DNA from: an uncultured Saccharospirillaceae bacterium
Lineage (GTDB): Bacteria > Pseudomonadota > Gammaproteobacteria > Pseudomonadales > Oceanobacteraceae
Assembly (NCBI GenBank): GCA_947503895.1
Contig: CANNFT010000001.1
Span: 558,001-622,000 of the forward strand
Direction of reading: 5' to 3'
Length of the DNA stretch: 64,000 bases
Shown: positions 50,005-60,376 of the stretch, piece after piece
Layout of the letters: each line of letters starts with the position of its first letter
Numbering within the stretch: position 1 is the first letter of the stretch
Made by a program: the position numbers and the translations under genes
The notes under the pieces: model-generated
The model's input: the letters and a program-made list of their open reading frames with translations, nothing else
What the model was told of the DNA's origin: nothing
Databases searched by the model: none

Positions 50005-50282
50005 GAAACCCTTTCCTGACGATCGAAGTAAAAAGGGCTGCACTTTAGCGTTTTTACATCAAAGCCGCCAGCGTAAAACGACTAGGGTCTTGCTCAAGAA
50101 AACAAAGCGGTCCACGCTTAACCACGATTTAGCGTCGGCCGATGTAGCTATTTCATGCCACATCTCCAGTAAGTTGTCCGCAATAGACGTACATATTCCC
50201 ATTTATTTCTAAAATATTGTCCTTATTCGCCAGCATTCATAGCCCTAGAGCGATAGACCTAAAAAGCCCTTTCTATGACCAT
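50005..50282. other. Divergent intergenic region between A2M and icmF
   Basis: About 280 bp. It must hold the A2M promoter. I see nothing else in it with confidence. Confidence 0.4.
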
Positions 50283-50311
50283 TTGACGCACTTAGAATCA
50301 ATTAAAAGAAT
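50283..50311 (+). promoter_or_regulatory. Possible sigma-70 promoter for icmF
   Basis: TTGACG (50283-50288), a 17-bp spacer and AAGAAT (50306-50311), about 32 bp before the icmF ATG. The -10 box matches four of six consensus bases. Confidence 0.4.
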
Positions 50312-50343
50312 AAAAAATCAACAAGACAATGAGGACAGGCAGG

Positions 50344-53300
50344 ATGAGCGAAAGACTAAATCCGCCGCTACGGTTTGTAACTGCTGCATCATTATTTGAT
50401 GGACATGACGCAGCAATCAATATCATGCGACGCTTGATTCAAGATAAAGGGGTGGAAGTCATTCACCTCGGACACAATCGTAGCGTAGATGACGTACTGC
50501 GCGCGGCTATCCAAGAAGATGCAGATGCCATTTGCTTGAGTTCGTATCAAGGTGGGCATAATGAATACTTCAAATACCTTGTTGACCGATTGAAAGAACT
50601 GGATGCTGGGCACATTCGTGTTTTTGGTGGTGGCGGTGGCACCATCACTCCGGAAGAAATCCAAGTATTGCAAACTTACGGGGTAGAAAGAATTTACCAC
50701 CCGAACGACGGTATGAATATGGGTCTTCTAGGCATGATAGACGACGTCGTCTCTCGTGCTCACCAGCATCAGCGCCCTGCCGCTCTTCCAGATCGACTCA
50801 AGCATAACGATCTTTCAATTGCTCAAACGCTGTCTTCAATCGAAGATCAAGCCATCAACCGAGATCAAATTAACCTGCTACGCGAAGAGTGGCAACATGC
50901 TGAATACCGCGCACCGGTTATGGGTATTACCGGCACCGGCGGAGCCGGTAAATCGAGTTTAACAGACGAGATTCTCGGACGATTTGGTCATTACTTACCT
51001 GAGCTAAAAGTGGCCGTGCTGGCCGTTGATCCCACTCGACGCAGAACAGGTGGCGCATTGCTGGGGGACAGAATTCGAATGAACAGCTTGCGCAATCCTA
51101 ACCTTTATATGCGCTCAATTGCCACACGTCGCCAACATGCAGCCACCAGCGAAATGTTAAACGACGCAATTAACTTTTTGCGAACTGCAGGGTTTGACCT
51201 CGTCATCGTCGAAACAGCAGGCATAGGACAAAGCGACAGCGAGATCGTAGATATGGTGGACCTATCTACATATGTCATGACGTCTGAATTTGGTGCAGCA
51301 AGCCAATTAGAAAAAATCGACATGCTGGACTTCGCTGACTTGATTGTCATCAATAAATTTGAGAAACCAGGCTCTCAAGATGCACTTCGAGACGTCAGAA
51401 AACAATGGCGTCGAAATCACAATGAATTTACAAAAGCCGACCATGAAATTCCGGTATTCCCGACCATTGCGAGTCAATTTAATGATCCAGGTGTCACATG
51501 GTTATTTAATCAAATCATTGAACACATCAAACCCAAAACACCAAAACACCAAAAGTGGCAACTTGAGCAATCATTCGAACAACTGATACCGGAAGGCACG
51601 TCAATCATTCCGGGCAAGCGAGTTCGCTATCTGGCCGAAATCGCAACAACTGGTCGAGCTGAGCAAGATAGAATTCAGCAACAATCCGTTTGCGCTCAAC
51701 AAACCCAACATTTTTATGAAGTTTTGAAAGAACTGAACGACCCCTGTTTGCCTCAAGTACTATGCGATTACACTAATGACGAGTTACAAGAAGCATGCGA
51801 GTTTTCATTGATTCGTCAACGCTATCACTCCCATCTCAATTCGCTCGATAGCGATGTCACCAGCGCTCTTAAGGAATGGCCACAGCACAAAAGAGGGGTC
51901 AGTCAAGAGCATTACCAATACCAAGTTCGGAATAAAGAAATTACGGGCGAAAATTACAGAGAAAGTTTAAGCCATTCACGCATACCAAAAGTGGCCGCTC
52001 CAGAAAGTAATGACTGGGGTAGTCTCACCTCTTTTTTATTAAAAGAAAATTTGCCCGGACAATATCCTTACACCGCTGGCGTGTTCCCTTATCGGCGTGA
52101 AGGTGAAGACCCCATTAGAATGTTTGCCGGTGAAGGCACACCCGAACGAACAAACCGACGTTTTCATTATTTAAGTTTAGGGCAACCTGCAGCTCGCCTA
52201 TCAACTGCATTCGACAGTGTTACGCTTTATGGAGAAAACCCAGCACCCCGACCGGATATTTATGGCAAGGTAGGTAACTCAGGTGTATCTATTGCCAGTC
52301 TGGATGATATGAAAAAGCTATACTCAGGCTTTGATCTATGCTCACCCACGACCTCAGTCTCAATGACCATCAATGGGCCCGCGCCTATTATTCTCGCTTT
52401 TTATATGAACGCCGCAATCGACCAACAAATTGAAAAGTTCTTAAAAGAAACCGGTGAGTGGTCAGCCACACAGACCAAGATTGACCAATGGTTCAAGAAG
52501 GCCGGTAAAGAGCGTCCACGGTATGCCGGCGAATTACCCGAAGGCAATACCGGTTTAGGTCTTGGATTATTAGGTATCACCGGCGACAATCTCGTTGACA
52601 AAGAAACTTACCATCGCATTAAAAAAGAAACCTTATCCATGGTGCGCGGCACGGTACAAGCCGATATTTTAAAGGAAGACCAAGCGCAGAATACGTGCAT
52701 TTTCTCGACCGAATTCGCGATGCACATGATGGGCGATATCCAACAATATTTTATTGATAACAACGTCAGAAATTTCTACAGTGTCTCCATCAGCGGTTAC
52801 CACATTGCAGAAGCCGGTGCGAATCCGATCAGCCAATTGGCGTTCACATTGTCAAATGGTTTTACCATTGCGGAATATTATTTAAGTCGTGGCATGCACA
52901 TTGACGATTTTGCCCCCAACTTAAGCTTCTTTTTCAGCAATGGAATGGACCCTGAATACGCTGTCATTGGTCGCGTCGCGAGACGTATTTGGTCAAGGGC
53001 GATGAAGCACCTATATCAAGCCAATGAACGCTCGCAAAAGCTCAAATACCACATTCAAACTTCTGGGCGCTCATTGCACGCGCAAGAAATCCAATTCAAT
53101 GATATTCGCACAACGTTGCAAGCAATGTACGCCCTCTTCGATAACTGCAATAGCTTGCACACCAATGCCTACGATGAAGCCATCACCACACCGACAGAAG
53201 AATCCGTTAGACGCGCTGTCGCCATTCAGCTCATCATCAACAAAGAGTTGGGGCTCAACTATTGTGAGAACCCTTGGCAAGGGTCCTTCTTAATAGACCA

Positions 53301-53745
53301 GCTAACGGACTTGGTTGAAGAGTCCGTTTACCAGGAGTTTGACCGCATCACTGAACGGGGTGGGGTATTGGGCGCGATGGATACGATGTATCAGCGAAGC
53401 AAAATCCAGGATGAATCTATGTATTATGAGCACAAAAAACATGATGGATCATTGCCATTGGTGGGCGTCAATACCTATTTAGCCGAAGAGGCAGAAGACA
53501 TCTCAGGCAACCTTGAACTGGCTCGCTCTACCGAAGACGAAAAAAACCAGCAAATTGACAACATTGAACGTTTTCATGGTCGCCATCAAACGTCACTGCA
53601 AACCGCTTTATCCACGCTGCAATCGGTTGCGATGGCACGAGGCAACACATTCGAAGCGTTAATGGAAACGGTAAAAGTGGCGTCGCTGGGTCAAATATCA
53701 AATGCGCTTTACGTCGCCGGCGGTGAATATCGTCGAAATATGTAA
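50344..53745 (+). CDS. icmF: IcmF, fused isobutyryl-CoA mutase
   Basis: 1,133 aa from the ATG at 50344. Three modules in order: a B12-binding domain with the cobalt-ligand His21 ([12 protein letters not shown]), a MeaB-like G-protein chaperone domain with P-loop GTGGAGKS (Lys203), and the acyl-CoA mutase barrel ([29 protein letters not shown]). It interconverts isobutyryl-CoA and n-butyryl-CoA. The Phe in MFAGEG fits an ICM rather than a methylmalonyl-CoA mutase, which has Tyr there. IcmF in Cupriavidus is about 1,090 aa. An ATG 15 bp upstream is open; the ribosome site favours 50344. Confidence 0.95.
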   Translation: MSERLNPPLRFVTAASLFDGHDAAINIMRRLIQDKGVEVIHLGHNRSVDDVLRAAIQEDADAICLSSYQGGHNEYFKYLVDRLKELDAGHIRVFGGGGGTITPEEIQVLQTYGVERIYHPNDGMNMGLLGMIDDVVSRAHQHQRPAALPDRLKHNDLSIAQTLSSIEDQAINRDQINLLREEWQHAEYRAPVMGITGTGGAGKSSLTDEILGRFGHYLPELKVAVLAVDPTRRRTGGALLGDRIRMNSLRNPNLYMRSIATRRQHAATSEMLNDAINFLRTAGFDLVIVETAGIGQSDSEIVDMVDLSTYVMTSEFGAASQLEKIDMLDFADLIVINKFEKPGSQDALRDVRKQWRRNHNEFTKADHEIPVFPTIASQFNDPGVTWLFNQIIEHIKPKTPKHQKWQLEQSFEQLIPEGTSIIPGKRVRYLAEIATTGRAEQDRIQQQSVCAQQTQHFYEVLKELNDPCLPQVLCDYTNDELQEACEFSLIRQRYHSHLNSLDSDVTSALKEWPQHKRGVSQEHYQYQVRNKEITGENYRESLSHSRIPKVAAPESNDWGSLTSFLLKENLPGQYPYTAGVFPYRREGEDPIRMFAGEGTPERTNRRFHYLSLGQPAARLSTAFDSVTLYGENPAPRPDIYGKVGNSGVSIASLDDMKKLYSGFDLCSPTTSVSMTINGPAPIILAFYMNAAIDQQIEKFLKETGEWSATQTKIDQWFKKAGKERPRYAGELPEGNTGLGLGLLGITGDNLVDKETYHRIKKETLSMVRGTVQADILKEDQAQNTCIFSTEFAMHMMGDIQQYFIDNNVRNFYSVSISGYHIAEAGANPISQLAFTLSNGFTIAEYYLSRGMHIDDFAPNLSFFFSNGMDPEYAVIGRVARRIWSRAMKHLYQANERSQKLKYHIQTSGRSLHAQEIQFNDIRTTLQAMYALFDNCNSLHTNAYDEAITTPTEESVRRAVAIQLIINKELGLNYCENPWQGSFLIDQLTDLVEESVYQEFDRITERGGVLGAMDTMYQRSKIQDESMYYEHKKHDGSLPLVGVNTYLAEEAEDISGNLELARSTEDEKNQQIDNIERFHGRHQTSLQTALSTLQSVAMARGNTFEALMETVKVASLGQISNALYVAGGEYRRNM

Positions 53746-54177
53746 CCGTTCAGTCGACTAATGGCACGTTTCCCCTTCTTCGATTCGGCCGGTCATCCGA
53801 CCTGTCTAGTTAGAGGGGGCAAACTTTCGCTGCCAAAGCGGTATTTGACTAATCGCACTTCGTAAGTATTACCTCATTTCGTAACCCATTGTTTATAAAG
53901 GGTTTTTTAAATACTTCATTTCCTCAGAATGGGCTTTTATCTCACTTTTACTACTGCCTTATCGCCAGCTCACCACACTCCTCGAAGAAATGACCGGACA
54001 TTTTCGAAAAATTTGCAAAATTACCAGAGAATTCGGTTTTATTTAGCTTGAAAGAGTACTAACATGCTCGGGTATTGCTGGGCGTGACTAAATGCCAAGT
54101 AACAAAGAGTGTGCTACGTTCGCGTGGCTGAATTAACGCTGACATTATGTCAGCAACGAAAGAGAGATAGAAAGAAC
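53746..54177. other. Intergenic region and cold-shock gene leader
   Basis: 430 bp. A weak terminator-like element (AACCC/GGGTT with a T-run, 53883-53908) may end icmF. A 17-base hairpin (54138-54154, GCTGACAT/ATGTCAGC) sits just upstream of the csp ribosome site and may be part of a cold-responsive 5' UTR. Confidence 0.45.
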
Positions 54178-54387
54178 ATGTCTAACCAAGTTACTGGCAT
54201 TGTAAAATGGTTCAATGACGAGAAAGGATTCGGCTTTATTCAGCAAGAAGGTGGTAAAGACGTTTTTGTTCACTTCAGTGCAATCAACGGTTCAGGCCGT
54301 AAAACGTTGACTGAAGGTCAACAGGTCACGATGACCGTTACTCAAGGTGCCAAAGGCCCTCAAGCTGAAGACGTCAACCCAGCGTAA
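54178..54387 (+). CDS. Cold-shock protein, CspA family
   Basis: 69 aa, single CSD domain: [16 protein letters not shown] (RNP1) and DVFVHFSAI (RNP2). An RNA chaperone in the cytoplasm. The start ATG at 54178 follows a purine-rich leader; a longer in-frame reading is not conserved. The long untranslated leader is typical of cold-regulated csp genes. The paralogue cannot be named from the sequence alone. Confidence 0.96.
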   Translation: MSNQVTGIVKWFNDEKGFGFIQQEGGKDVFVHFSAINGSGRKTLTEGQQVTMTVTQGAKGPQAEDVNPA

Positions 54388-54396
54388 TCAGTTTTA

Positions 54397-54426
54397 ATCG
54401 GGGAGCGGCATTTGTTGCTCCCCGAT
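54397..54426 (+). terminator. Terminator-like hairpin after the cold-shock gene
   Basis: ATCGGGGAGC (54397-54406) and GCTCCCCGAT (54417-54426) are perfect complements around a 10-base loop. No strong T-run follows. Confidence 0.65.
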
Positions 54427-54715
54427 TGCATTCCCTCCTTTGCTCGACCATATACCCCTCTACTCACCGCTTTAACCGTTCTAACCCAAGTTTCATCTCC
54501 ATGCTCCTAGCTTCAACTGAATGTCTACTGAGGTATCACGCATTTCCCCCTCCACACATAGCAACACATCACAAAACCCCATTTCTTTTCCTCTGTTCTC
54601 AACTGTGCTGCAACATGAAAGGTAAACTGCACTTTGAATGGATACAGATGGCTCTTTAGTATGAGCAAAAGCATTAGGCATCCTCAACGTTTCCGAGGGT
54701 AATCGCCCCATTTAA
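54427..54715. other. Intergenic region before the PaiB-type gene
   Basis: About 290 bp. C/T-rich with no ORF or structure I can support. Confidence 0.35.
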
Positions 54716-54728
54716 CAAGGAGTTCTCA

Positions 54729-55349
54729 GTGCCAGAGCCCATTCTTTCTCACGAAATCAACGATATACACATTTTTATAGAGCAATATAGCTTCGGTGCA
54801 CTGGTTTCATCGGACCTAGATGTCACACACATCCCATTCATCCTTCATAAGCATGAAGGCAGCAAGGGCACGTTGTATGCGCATTTTAATCGGGGAAACG
54901 CGCACTGGAAGCATATCGATGGCGAAAAAGTCACCGTGATTTTTACCGGACCGCACGCCTACATATCCCCTTCTTGGTACGCTCAAGGGCCGGCCGTTCC
55001 TACTTGGAACTATGTGACAGCACAAATAAAAGGGACAACACAACAATTACCACCCGAAGATAATGCTGCATTAGTGGAGGCAATGGTTAAGAAATACGAG
55101 CCTCATTTGCTGGATGATCGCACCATTATCACCGAGGCATACCAAGCCAAGCTTTTGAAGGCGATCGTCAGCGTAAAAATTGAAATCTCAGATGCGCAAT
55201 TGATTCGTAAACTGGGGCAGTCTCGTTCGAATGCAGATCAGTTAGGGGTCATGACAGGCCTCGAAAATACAGAACGCCTTGAAGAGCACGCATTAAAACA
55301 GTATATGACCCTGACAGGAATTGGAGCCGGGACTACTCACGCTGATTAA
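54729..55349 (+). CDS. FMN-binding negative regulator, PaiB family
   Basis: 206 aa. GTG start with AAGGAG upstream. FMN-binding split-barrel: SFGALVSSDLDVTHIPFIL, ISPSWYAQGPAVPTWNYV and the tail helix RKLGQSRSNADQLGVM. Homologues include Bacillus PaiB; the family is annotated as transcriptional regulator on that basis but the flavin fold suggests an oxidoreductase or sensor. Target unknown. Confidence 0.88.
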   Translation: MPEPILSHEINDIHIFIEQYSFGALVSSDLDVTHIPFILHKHEGSKGTLYAHFNRGNAHWKHIDGEKVTVIFTGPHAYISPSWYAQGPAVPTWNYVTAQIKGTTQQLPPEDNAALVEAMVKKYEPHLLDDRTIITEAYQAKLLKAIVSVKIEISDAQLIRKLGQSRSNADQLGVMTGLENTERLEEHALKQYMTLTGIGAGTTHAD

Positions 55350-55397
55350 GTACGCGTTGCACCGATTAAGTATGACCCTTTTCAGAGTGCGCTTTAA

Positions 55398-56492
55398 TCA
55401 AAGAGGCAGGATCGTTATATCTAAACGCAACAGATCAAAGCTTGGATGATCGCCAGAATAATCAAATTCTGGATCATTCAAGGCTGCGTTGCTTTGCACG
55501 GCGGTGTACTGGTTGTAACTAGGCATATAATCAATGGTGGGCTCAGAGTTTATACGTGCATAGGATTGCACATGGACCTGAGTTTCATGCGTCAAACGAC
55601 CCAAACCTTCCAATAGGCCATCACCAAATTTAAACACGATCGCATTACCATGAACACTGTGGTCAATCGGAACACTTAACTGATGCGCCCCTCTCTGCAG
55701 AACTTTAAGTGTTGCAGGTAATTGCTCAAGCGGCATTGCGCTAGGTACAGCACCATGTCGCTTGGTCCAATCGATACCAATTTCGACATCGCCGTCATTT
55801 ATTTGAGCGTCATGATTTAAATCAAACGTAATACTCCATTTGTATTCGAGAAAATCCGTTTCTGTCGACTCTTGGTTAATGTCTATAAATTTAGGAAGAC
55901 TTGCCAAGGTAATCGACGCCACTATTTCATTATCATGATTGAATTCTAAAGGCTCATTTTGGTTTAGATGGCTAAAATCATTATCAATCGACCGCGTATA
56001 CTGCGACGTTACGCCATTTTCTTGAATTTGAAACATCGAAGGGAATAGCTCGTAGGGTGTCTGTAAGATTGAATCACCTTGCCCCTCCTCCCTTCGAGAA
56101 AAAACCGTCTCACCACTGTTTAACGCAATGATTCGGGTATGTTTAAACTCTCTAGCCTGATTAAAAATAATGAGTTTGTTATCGCGAATGGCGTACACAC
56201 CTTCGTAACCATCAGAAGTCTTCATATATCGCTGAGACGGTGATAGACCAGCAGAGTAACCTTTAAAATAGTCGCCAGATGCTACGGTATAGAAATTGAA
56301 GTGGCCGTCATTAAAACTGATATGACGTTCCACATCTGATAAATCACTCTTTTTTGCGATCCACCAATCCCCTTCGAATGACGCCAAATCCTGCTTTTCA
56401 ACGCTTTGAGCGTCGGATTGACCACCATTTGACTTTAATTTGCAGCCTACAAGCATAGCCATCAGTAGGGTTATGATAAGAAAGTTAGTCAT
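55398..56492 (-). CDS. Hypothetical lipoprotein
   Basis: 364 aa with a lipoprotein signal (MTNFLIITLLMAMLVGC; cysteine at residue 17). The mature part has WDxF-like beta stretches (GDWWIAKKSDLSDVERHISF, YAIRDNKLIIFNQ) and then a domain with DLNHDAQINDGDVEIGID, which resembles a calcium-binding D-x-N-x-D loop as in dockerin or TSP3-type repeats. No family recognised. It stands alone, 227 bp after the sulP gene in genome order and on the same strand. Confidence 0.7.
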   Translation of the reverse strand: MTNFLIITLLMAMLVGCKLKSNGGQSDAQSVEKQDLASFEGDWWIAKKSDLSDVERHISFNDGHFNFYTVASGDYFKGYSAGLSPSQRYMKTSDGYEGVYAIRDNKLIIFNQAREFKHTRIIALNSGETVFSRREEGQGDSILQTPYELFPSMFQIQENGVTSQYTRSIDNDFSHLNQNEPLEFNHDNEIVASITLASLPKFIDINQESTETDFLEYKWSITFDLNHDAQINDGDVEIGIDWTKRHGAVPSAMPLEQLPATLKVLQRGAHQLSVPIDHSVHGNAIVFKFGDGLLEGLGRLTHETQVHVQSYARINSEPTIDYMPSYNQYTAVQSNAALNDPEFDYSGDHPSFDLLRLDITILPL

Positions 56493-56718
56493 GAAAACTC
56501 ATTAAAATGGTGAGGCTGCTCAATAGAGCTAAATTTTATTTGAGGCTTAACGTTTGATCAATGTCGCACTTCGTAATGAAGCCAGATATCTCAGTAGAGG
56601 TGATCCAGTTATCGGTGTGTGCGTTAACGCTTAGTCGTTTTGCTGCTCACAGACCGGCTTGAACAAAGTGAAGCGCCGCCTACGGAAACAGCACATGATC
56701 AAAACCGCTAAGCGTGCG

Positions 56719-58482
56719 CTAAATCTTCTTCAAAGCCAGCCAAGCTTGGTATTGGCTCATAAACACCTGTCCAGATAAATGCTTCAATAAATGACTTCGT
56801 TGAAGCTGATCCATCACAGGGCCTTTTACTTCAGATAAGTGAAAGGCAACTCCCCGATCAATTAAACGCGAATTGACAGCTTCTAGGCTCTCTATCGCTG
56901 AAGCATCAATGACATTGACCGCAGGGCACACCAATATAACGTGTTCAACCAGAGTATTGTCAGCGACCAAATCGTATATTCTGTCTTCTAAATAACGTGC
57001 ATTAGCAAAATACAAACTTTCATCAACACGTAAAGCGATTAATCGAGGGTCTGTTTCCACGTCATATCGCTCTACATTTCTAAAATGCTCGGTACCTGAA
57101 ACTCTACCCAAAATGGCACTGTGCGGCTTGCTCGTGCGGTATAAATGCAACAATACAGAAAGTGAGACACCGAGTAATAATCCTATTTCAACGCCTTGAA
57201 ACAGCGTAAAAAACAATGTGGTAAACATGGATGCAAAATCTACTCTGGAATAGCGCCAAGTTCTTTTGAATCCACGAATATCAATTAAGGTCAAAGTGGA
57301 AACTACGATCGTAGCTGCCAGTGTTGCCTTAGGAAGAAAATAGATCAGCGGAGTAAAAAATAAGATCACCATCGACACCCCAAAGGCTGCAAAAATTCCG
57401 GCCATCGGGGTCACTGCACCCGCTTCAAAATTGACAACCGAACGTGAAAGCCCCCCCGCTACAGGCATACCACCGGAGAAACCGGCACAAACATTAGCAT
57501 AACCTAGCCCCATTAATTCTTGATCTGGCTCGATCCGCTGTCGCTTTTTAGCCGCCAATGTTTGGGCAATTGAGATACTTTCAACAAATCCAATAATACT
57601 GATCAGCAGTGCTGAAAGCAGCATATCTTGCCATTGATCAACAGACCAATAACCTAATGTTTCACTTAAGTGGATCATGCTCGGCAACCCTGATGGAACA
57701 CTGCCGACAATGGCAACCCCCTTCTGATCTAGGCCCATGAGCCAGACGATGAAAGTCGTTAATATAACAGCGATTACAGGTAAAGTTTTCACCATTATTC
57801 CAACCCCTACCAGCGACCACTTACCACTGCCCTGCGATTTCCTTGTGAGATATCGACCGCCCAATAGTCTTGGCACTACTAATAAAGCAAGCGTAAAAAT
57901 GCTTAAGGCTATCGTGATTAGGTGTGCGTCATGAAGCTTAGAAATAAGCGCAATAACCGTTTCGAGTGTACTTTTCGACCCCGTTTCCACACCGAAAAAG
58001 TAACGTATTTGGCTCACGAGAATCACAATCCCTGAAGCCGTAATAAATCCCGTCACAACCGGATGGCTTAAAAAGTTTGCGATAAATCCAAGCTTGAACA
58101 TCCCCATTAGCAGTAATAGCATGCTCACTAATAATGTAATGGTTACCGCTGCCATGACCATTTCTTCGGCATTCGGCAGTTGTAAATTTCGAACCGCCAC
58201 TGCGGTCATTAATGAAAGAATCGCCACCGGCCCCACTGACATTGTACGGCTACTGCCAAAAATTCCGTATGCGATCAATGGCAGAATACAGGAATACAAC
58301 CCCACTTCGGGTGGCAAACCCGCTAACATGGCATACGCCAAAGATTGCGGAATTAATAAGACCGTCACGATGCCTGCGGCCATCAAATCTTGATGTAATA
58401 TCCGCCTATCATAGGTTCGCGCCCATTCTGAAATGGGCGCTTTAATTTTAATTCTAAAAGGCTTTTTGGATCGAAATGTCAT
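56719..58482 (-). CDS. SulP-family inorganic anion transporter with STAS domain
   Basis: 587 aa. SLC26/SulP membrane domain of about 14 helices (the signature SLAYAMLAGLPPEVGLYS and the GANIVAGFSGGMPVAGGLSRS-like segment) and a C-terminal STAS domain (VILVCPAVNVIDASAIESLE). Substrate probably sulfate, sulfite or bicarbonate; the family is broad. It starts 9 bp after the SQR fusion gene, which points to sulfur-anion export or uptake. No signal peptide. Confidence 0.93.
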   Translation of the reverse strand: MTFRSKKPFRIKIKAPISEWARTYDRRILHQDLMAAGIVTVLLIPQSLAYAMLAGLPPEVGLYSCILPLIAYGIFGSSRTMSVGPVAILSLMTAVAVRNLQLPNAEEMVMAAVTITLLVSMLLLLMGMFKLGFIANFLSHPVVTGFITASGIVILVSQIRYFFGVETGSKSTLETVIALISKLHDAHLITIALSIFTLALLVVPRLLGGRYLTRKSQGSGKWSLVGVGIMVKTLPVIAVILTTFIVWLMGLDQKGVAIVGSVPSGLPSMIHLSETLGYWSVDQWQDMLLSALLISIIGFVESISIAQTLAAKKRQRIEPDQELMGLGYANVCAGFSGGMPVAGGLSRSVVNFEAGAVTPMAGIFAAFGVSMVILFFTPLIYFLPKATLAATIVVSTLTLIDIRGFKRTWRYSRVDFASMFTTLFFTLFQGVEIGLLLGVSLSVLLHLYRTSKPHSAILGRVSGTEHFRNVERYDVETDPRLIALRVDESLYFANARYLEDRIYDLVADNTLVEHVILVCPAVNVIDASAIESLEAVNSRLIDRGVAFHLSEVKGPVMDQLQRSHLLKHLSGQVFMSQYQAWLALKKI

Positions 58483-58491
58483 AGAGACTGA

Positions 58492-60216
58492 CTATTCCTG
58501 CTTTGAGGTCATCGTGGTGGGGTCCGCATAGTATTCTGGTTTGGCCAACCACTCTCGCCCTTTTAACATCAACTGCCAATAAACCTGGGGCAGAAGTTTT
58601 GCCTTCAAAAACCAAGATAAACGGCTGGGCTGCTTACCATTGATCAACCAGAGCGGGAAAGTTGGTTGCAGCACGCCGCCGTATCCAAATTCAGCTAATA
58701 CAATTTTCCCCCGCTCCACAGTGAGCGGGCATGAGCCATATCCAGAGTAATAAGCGTGAGGAAGTTGATCTGTCAGAACGCGAAGTATGTTTTCAGCCAC
58801 TACAGGGGCTTGCTTACGAACAGCTGCAGCCGTTTTTGCATTCGGCGTATTGCTAACATCGCCCACAGCAAAGATATTTTCGTACTTTTTATGCTGCAAA
58901 GTTTCTGCATTTACGTCGACCCAACCTGCTGAATCGGCTAACTCACTATTTGAGATGAAATCGGGTGCACGCTGTGGTGGGCAAACATGAATCATATCAA
59001 ATGATTTTACGGTTTCCTTAACGTTGCCAGCTGCATCTTTACCGGTGAACGTAGCCGTTTTGTTTTCGCCATCTATTTGAGTCAGTGTGGTTTGAAAATT
59101 GACGTCTATATCATATTTTTTTACATACTCCATCAGTGCAGGCACATACTCTGGCACACTAAACATCGCTGCACCTGCCGTACAGAATTGCACATCAATA
59201 TGGCTTAACACGTTCTGGTTAAGCCAATGATCGCAAGCAAGGTACATGGCTTTTTGCGGTGCACCGGCACATTTAATTGGCATCGCGGGTTGGGTAAAAA
59301 TGGCGTTACCTTTTTTCATCGTTCGCAATAATTGATATGTGTAAGGGGCCATATCGAATCTATAGTTGGAGGTGACACCGTTCGACCCAAGTGACGCCTG
59401 TAAACCGGGAATAGCATCCCAGTCTAAAACTAATCCTGCTGCAATGACGAGTGAGCGGTACCCCACTTTGGAACCATCTTTTAAAATGACTTGATGCTGA
59501 TCCGCTTTAAAGGCAGACGCCTCTGACTCATAGACTTTTACATTGGCAGGAATCACGTCTTCCATCGAACGCATGGTTTGCTGGGCATCAAATACACCCG
59601 CCCCCACCAACGTCCAGCCCGGCTGATAATAATGCTCTTGGCGAGGCTCGATGACAGCTATGTCTAAATCCGGTTGGCGCTTCAATAAACTAGAAATAAC
59701 GGCAACACCGCCTGCACCGGCTCCGATCACCAGAACATCATGTCTACGCGTGGGAACATTAAACGGCTTATTGTGGAGTGTATTTTCCTGACAATCGGTC
59801 AATCTATCCCTCATCGACTCTAAATTAAACCCAGCGCTCTGAACTTGTTGCAAAAGTTCATCCACAGAACGTGTACTGGGCGTCGTTTTAACTTGTGCTA
59901 ACGCCCATAAAGAAACCGCTCGCTGACCACTTCCACAATAGGCTAATACTGGCCCTTCGCATTCAGACAAAACATCTTTCAATTGCTCTGCGTCAGCATT
60001 GCGTATGTCATTTGGTACAACCGGAATAAAATAAAACTTAATCCCTTGATGGGCTGCTGCGGCCTCGATGTCTTTCGAAAAAGGTTGATTGGCACTTTCA
60101 TTATCCGGACGATGACAAATGATCGTTTTGAAGCCGCGATCTGCAAGCTGCGAAATATCCTCTTCGAATATTTGGCCAGATACACTGAATTCGGCGTGAA
60201 TGTTGCGAACTTCCAT
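58492..60216 (-). CDS. TIGR01244 rhodanese/phosphatase-like domain fused to sulfide:quinone oxidoreductase
   Basis: 574 aa, two modules. Residues 1-110 are the DUF442/TIGR01244 domain with a Cys94-G-S-G-Q-Arg99 active loop, likely a sulfur transferase. The rest is an SQR: FAD motif GAGAGG at 165-170, Cys in IKCAGAPQK and Cys in YGSCPLTVERGKIV, both family-conserved redox cysteines. It oxidises H2S, passing electrons to quinone, with the N-terminal domain probably taking up the sulfane sulfur. Starts after a strong AGGAGG site. Directly upstream of sulP. Confidence 0.92.
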   Translation of the reverse strand: MEVRNIHAEFSVSGQIFEEDISQLADRGFKTIICHRPDNESANQPFSKDIEAAAAHQGIKFYFIPVVPNDIRNADAEQLKDVLSECEGPVLAYCGSGQRAVSLWALAQVKTTPSTRSVDELLQQVQSAGFNLESMRDRLTDCQENTLHNKPFNVPTRRHDVLVIGAGAGGVAVISSLLKRQPDLDIAVIEPRQEHYYQPGWTLVGAGVFDAQQTMRSMEDVIPANVKVYESEASAFKADQHQVILKDGSKVGYRSLVIAAGLVLDWDAIPGLQASLGSNGVTSNYRFDMAPYTYQLLRTMKKGNAIFTQPAMPIKCAGAPQKAMYLACDHWLNQNVLSHIDVQFCTAGAAMFSVPEYVPALMEYVKKYDIDVNFQTTLTQIDGENKTATFTGKDAAGNVKETVKSFDMIHVCPPQRAPDFISNSELADSAGWVDVNAETLQHKKYENIFAVGDVSNTPNAKTAAAVRKQAPVVAENILRVLTDQLPHAYYSGYGSCPLTVERGKIVLAEFGYGGVLQPTFPLWLINGKQPSRLSWFLKAKLLPQVYWQLMLKGREWLAKPEYYADPTTMTSKQE

Positions 60217-60376
60217 AAATCCTCCTAGTGGGTTTTAGGTAGACGGTACGGCAAGTCTACAATTGAACAGCAATACGGTGATAAATTAACAAAGACGATC
60301 TACAGCAATCGTTAACGGCATTAATTGTTGTGAATAGCCATGGGACAAACGTTTTTTTGGCTAGCCAGCCCAATGC

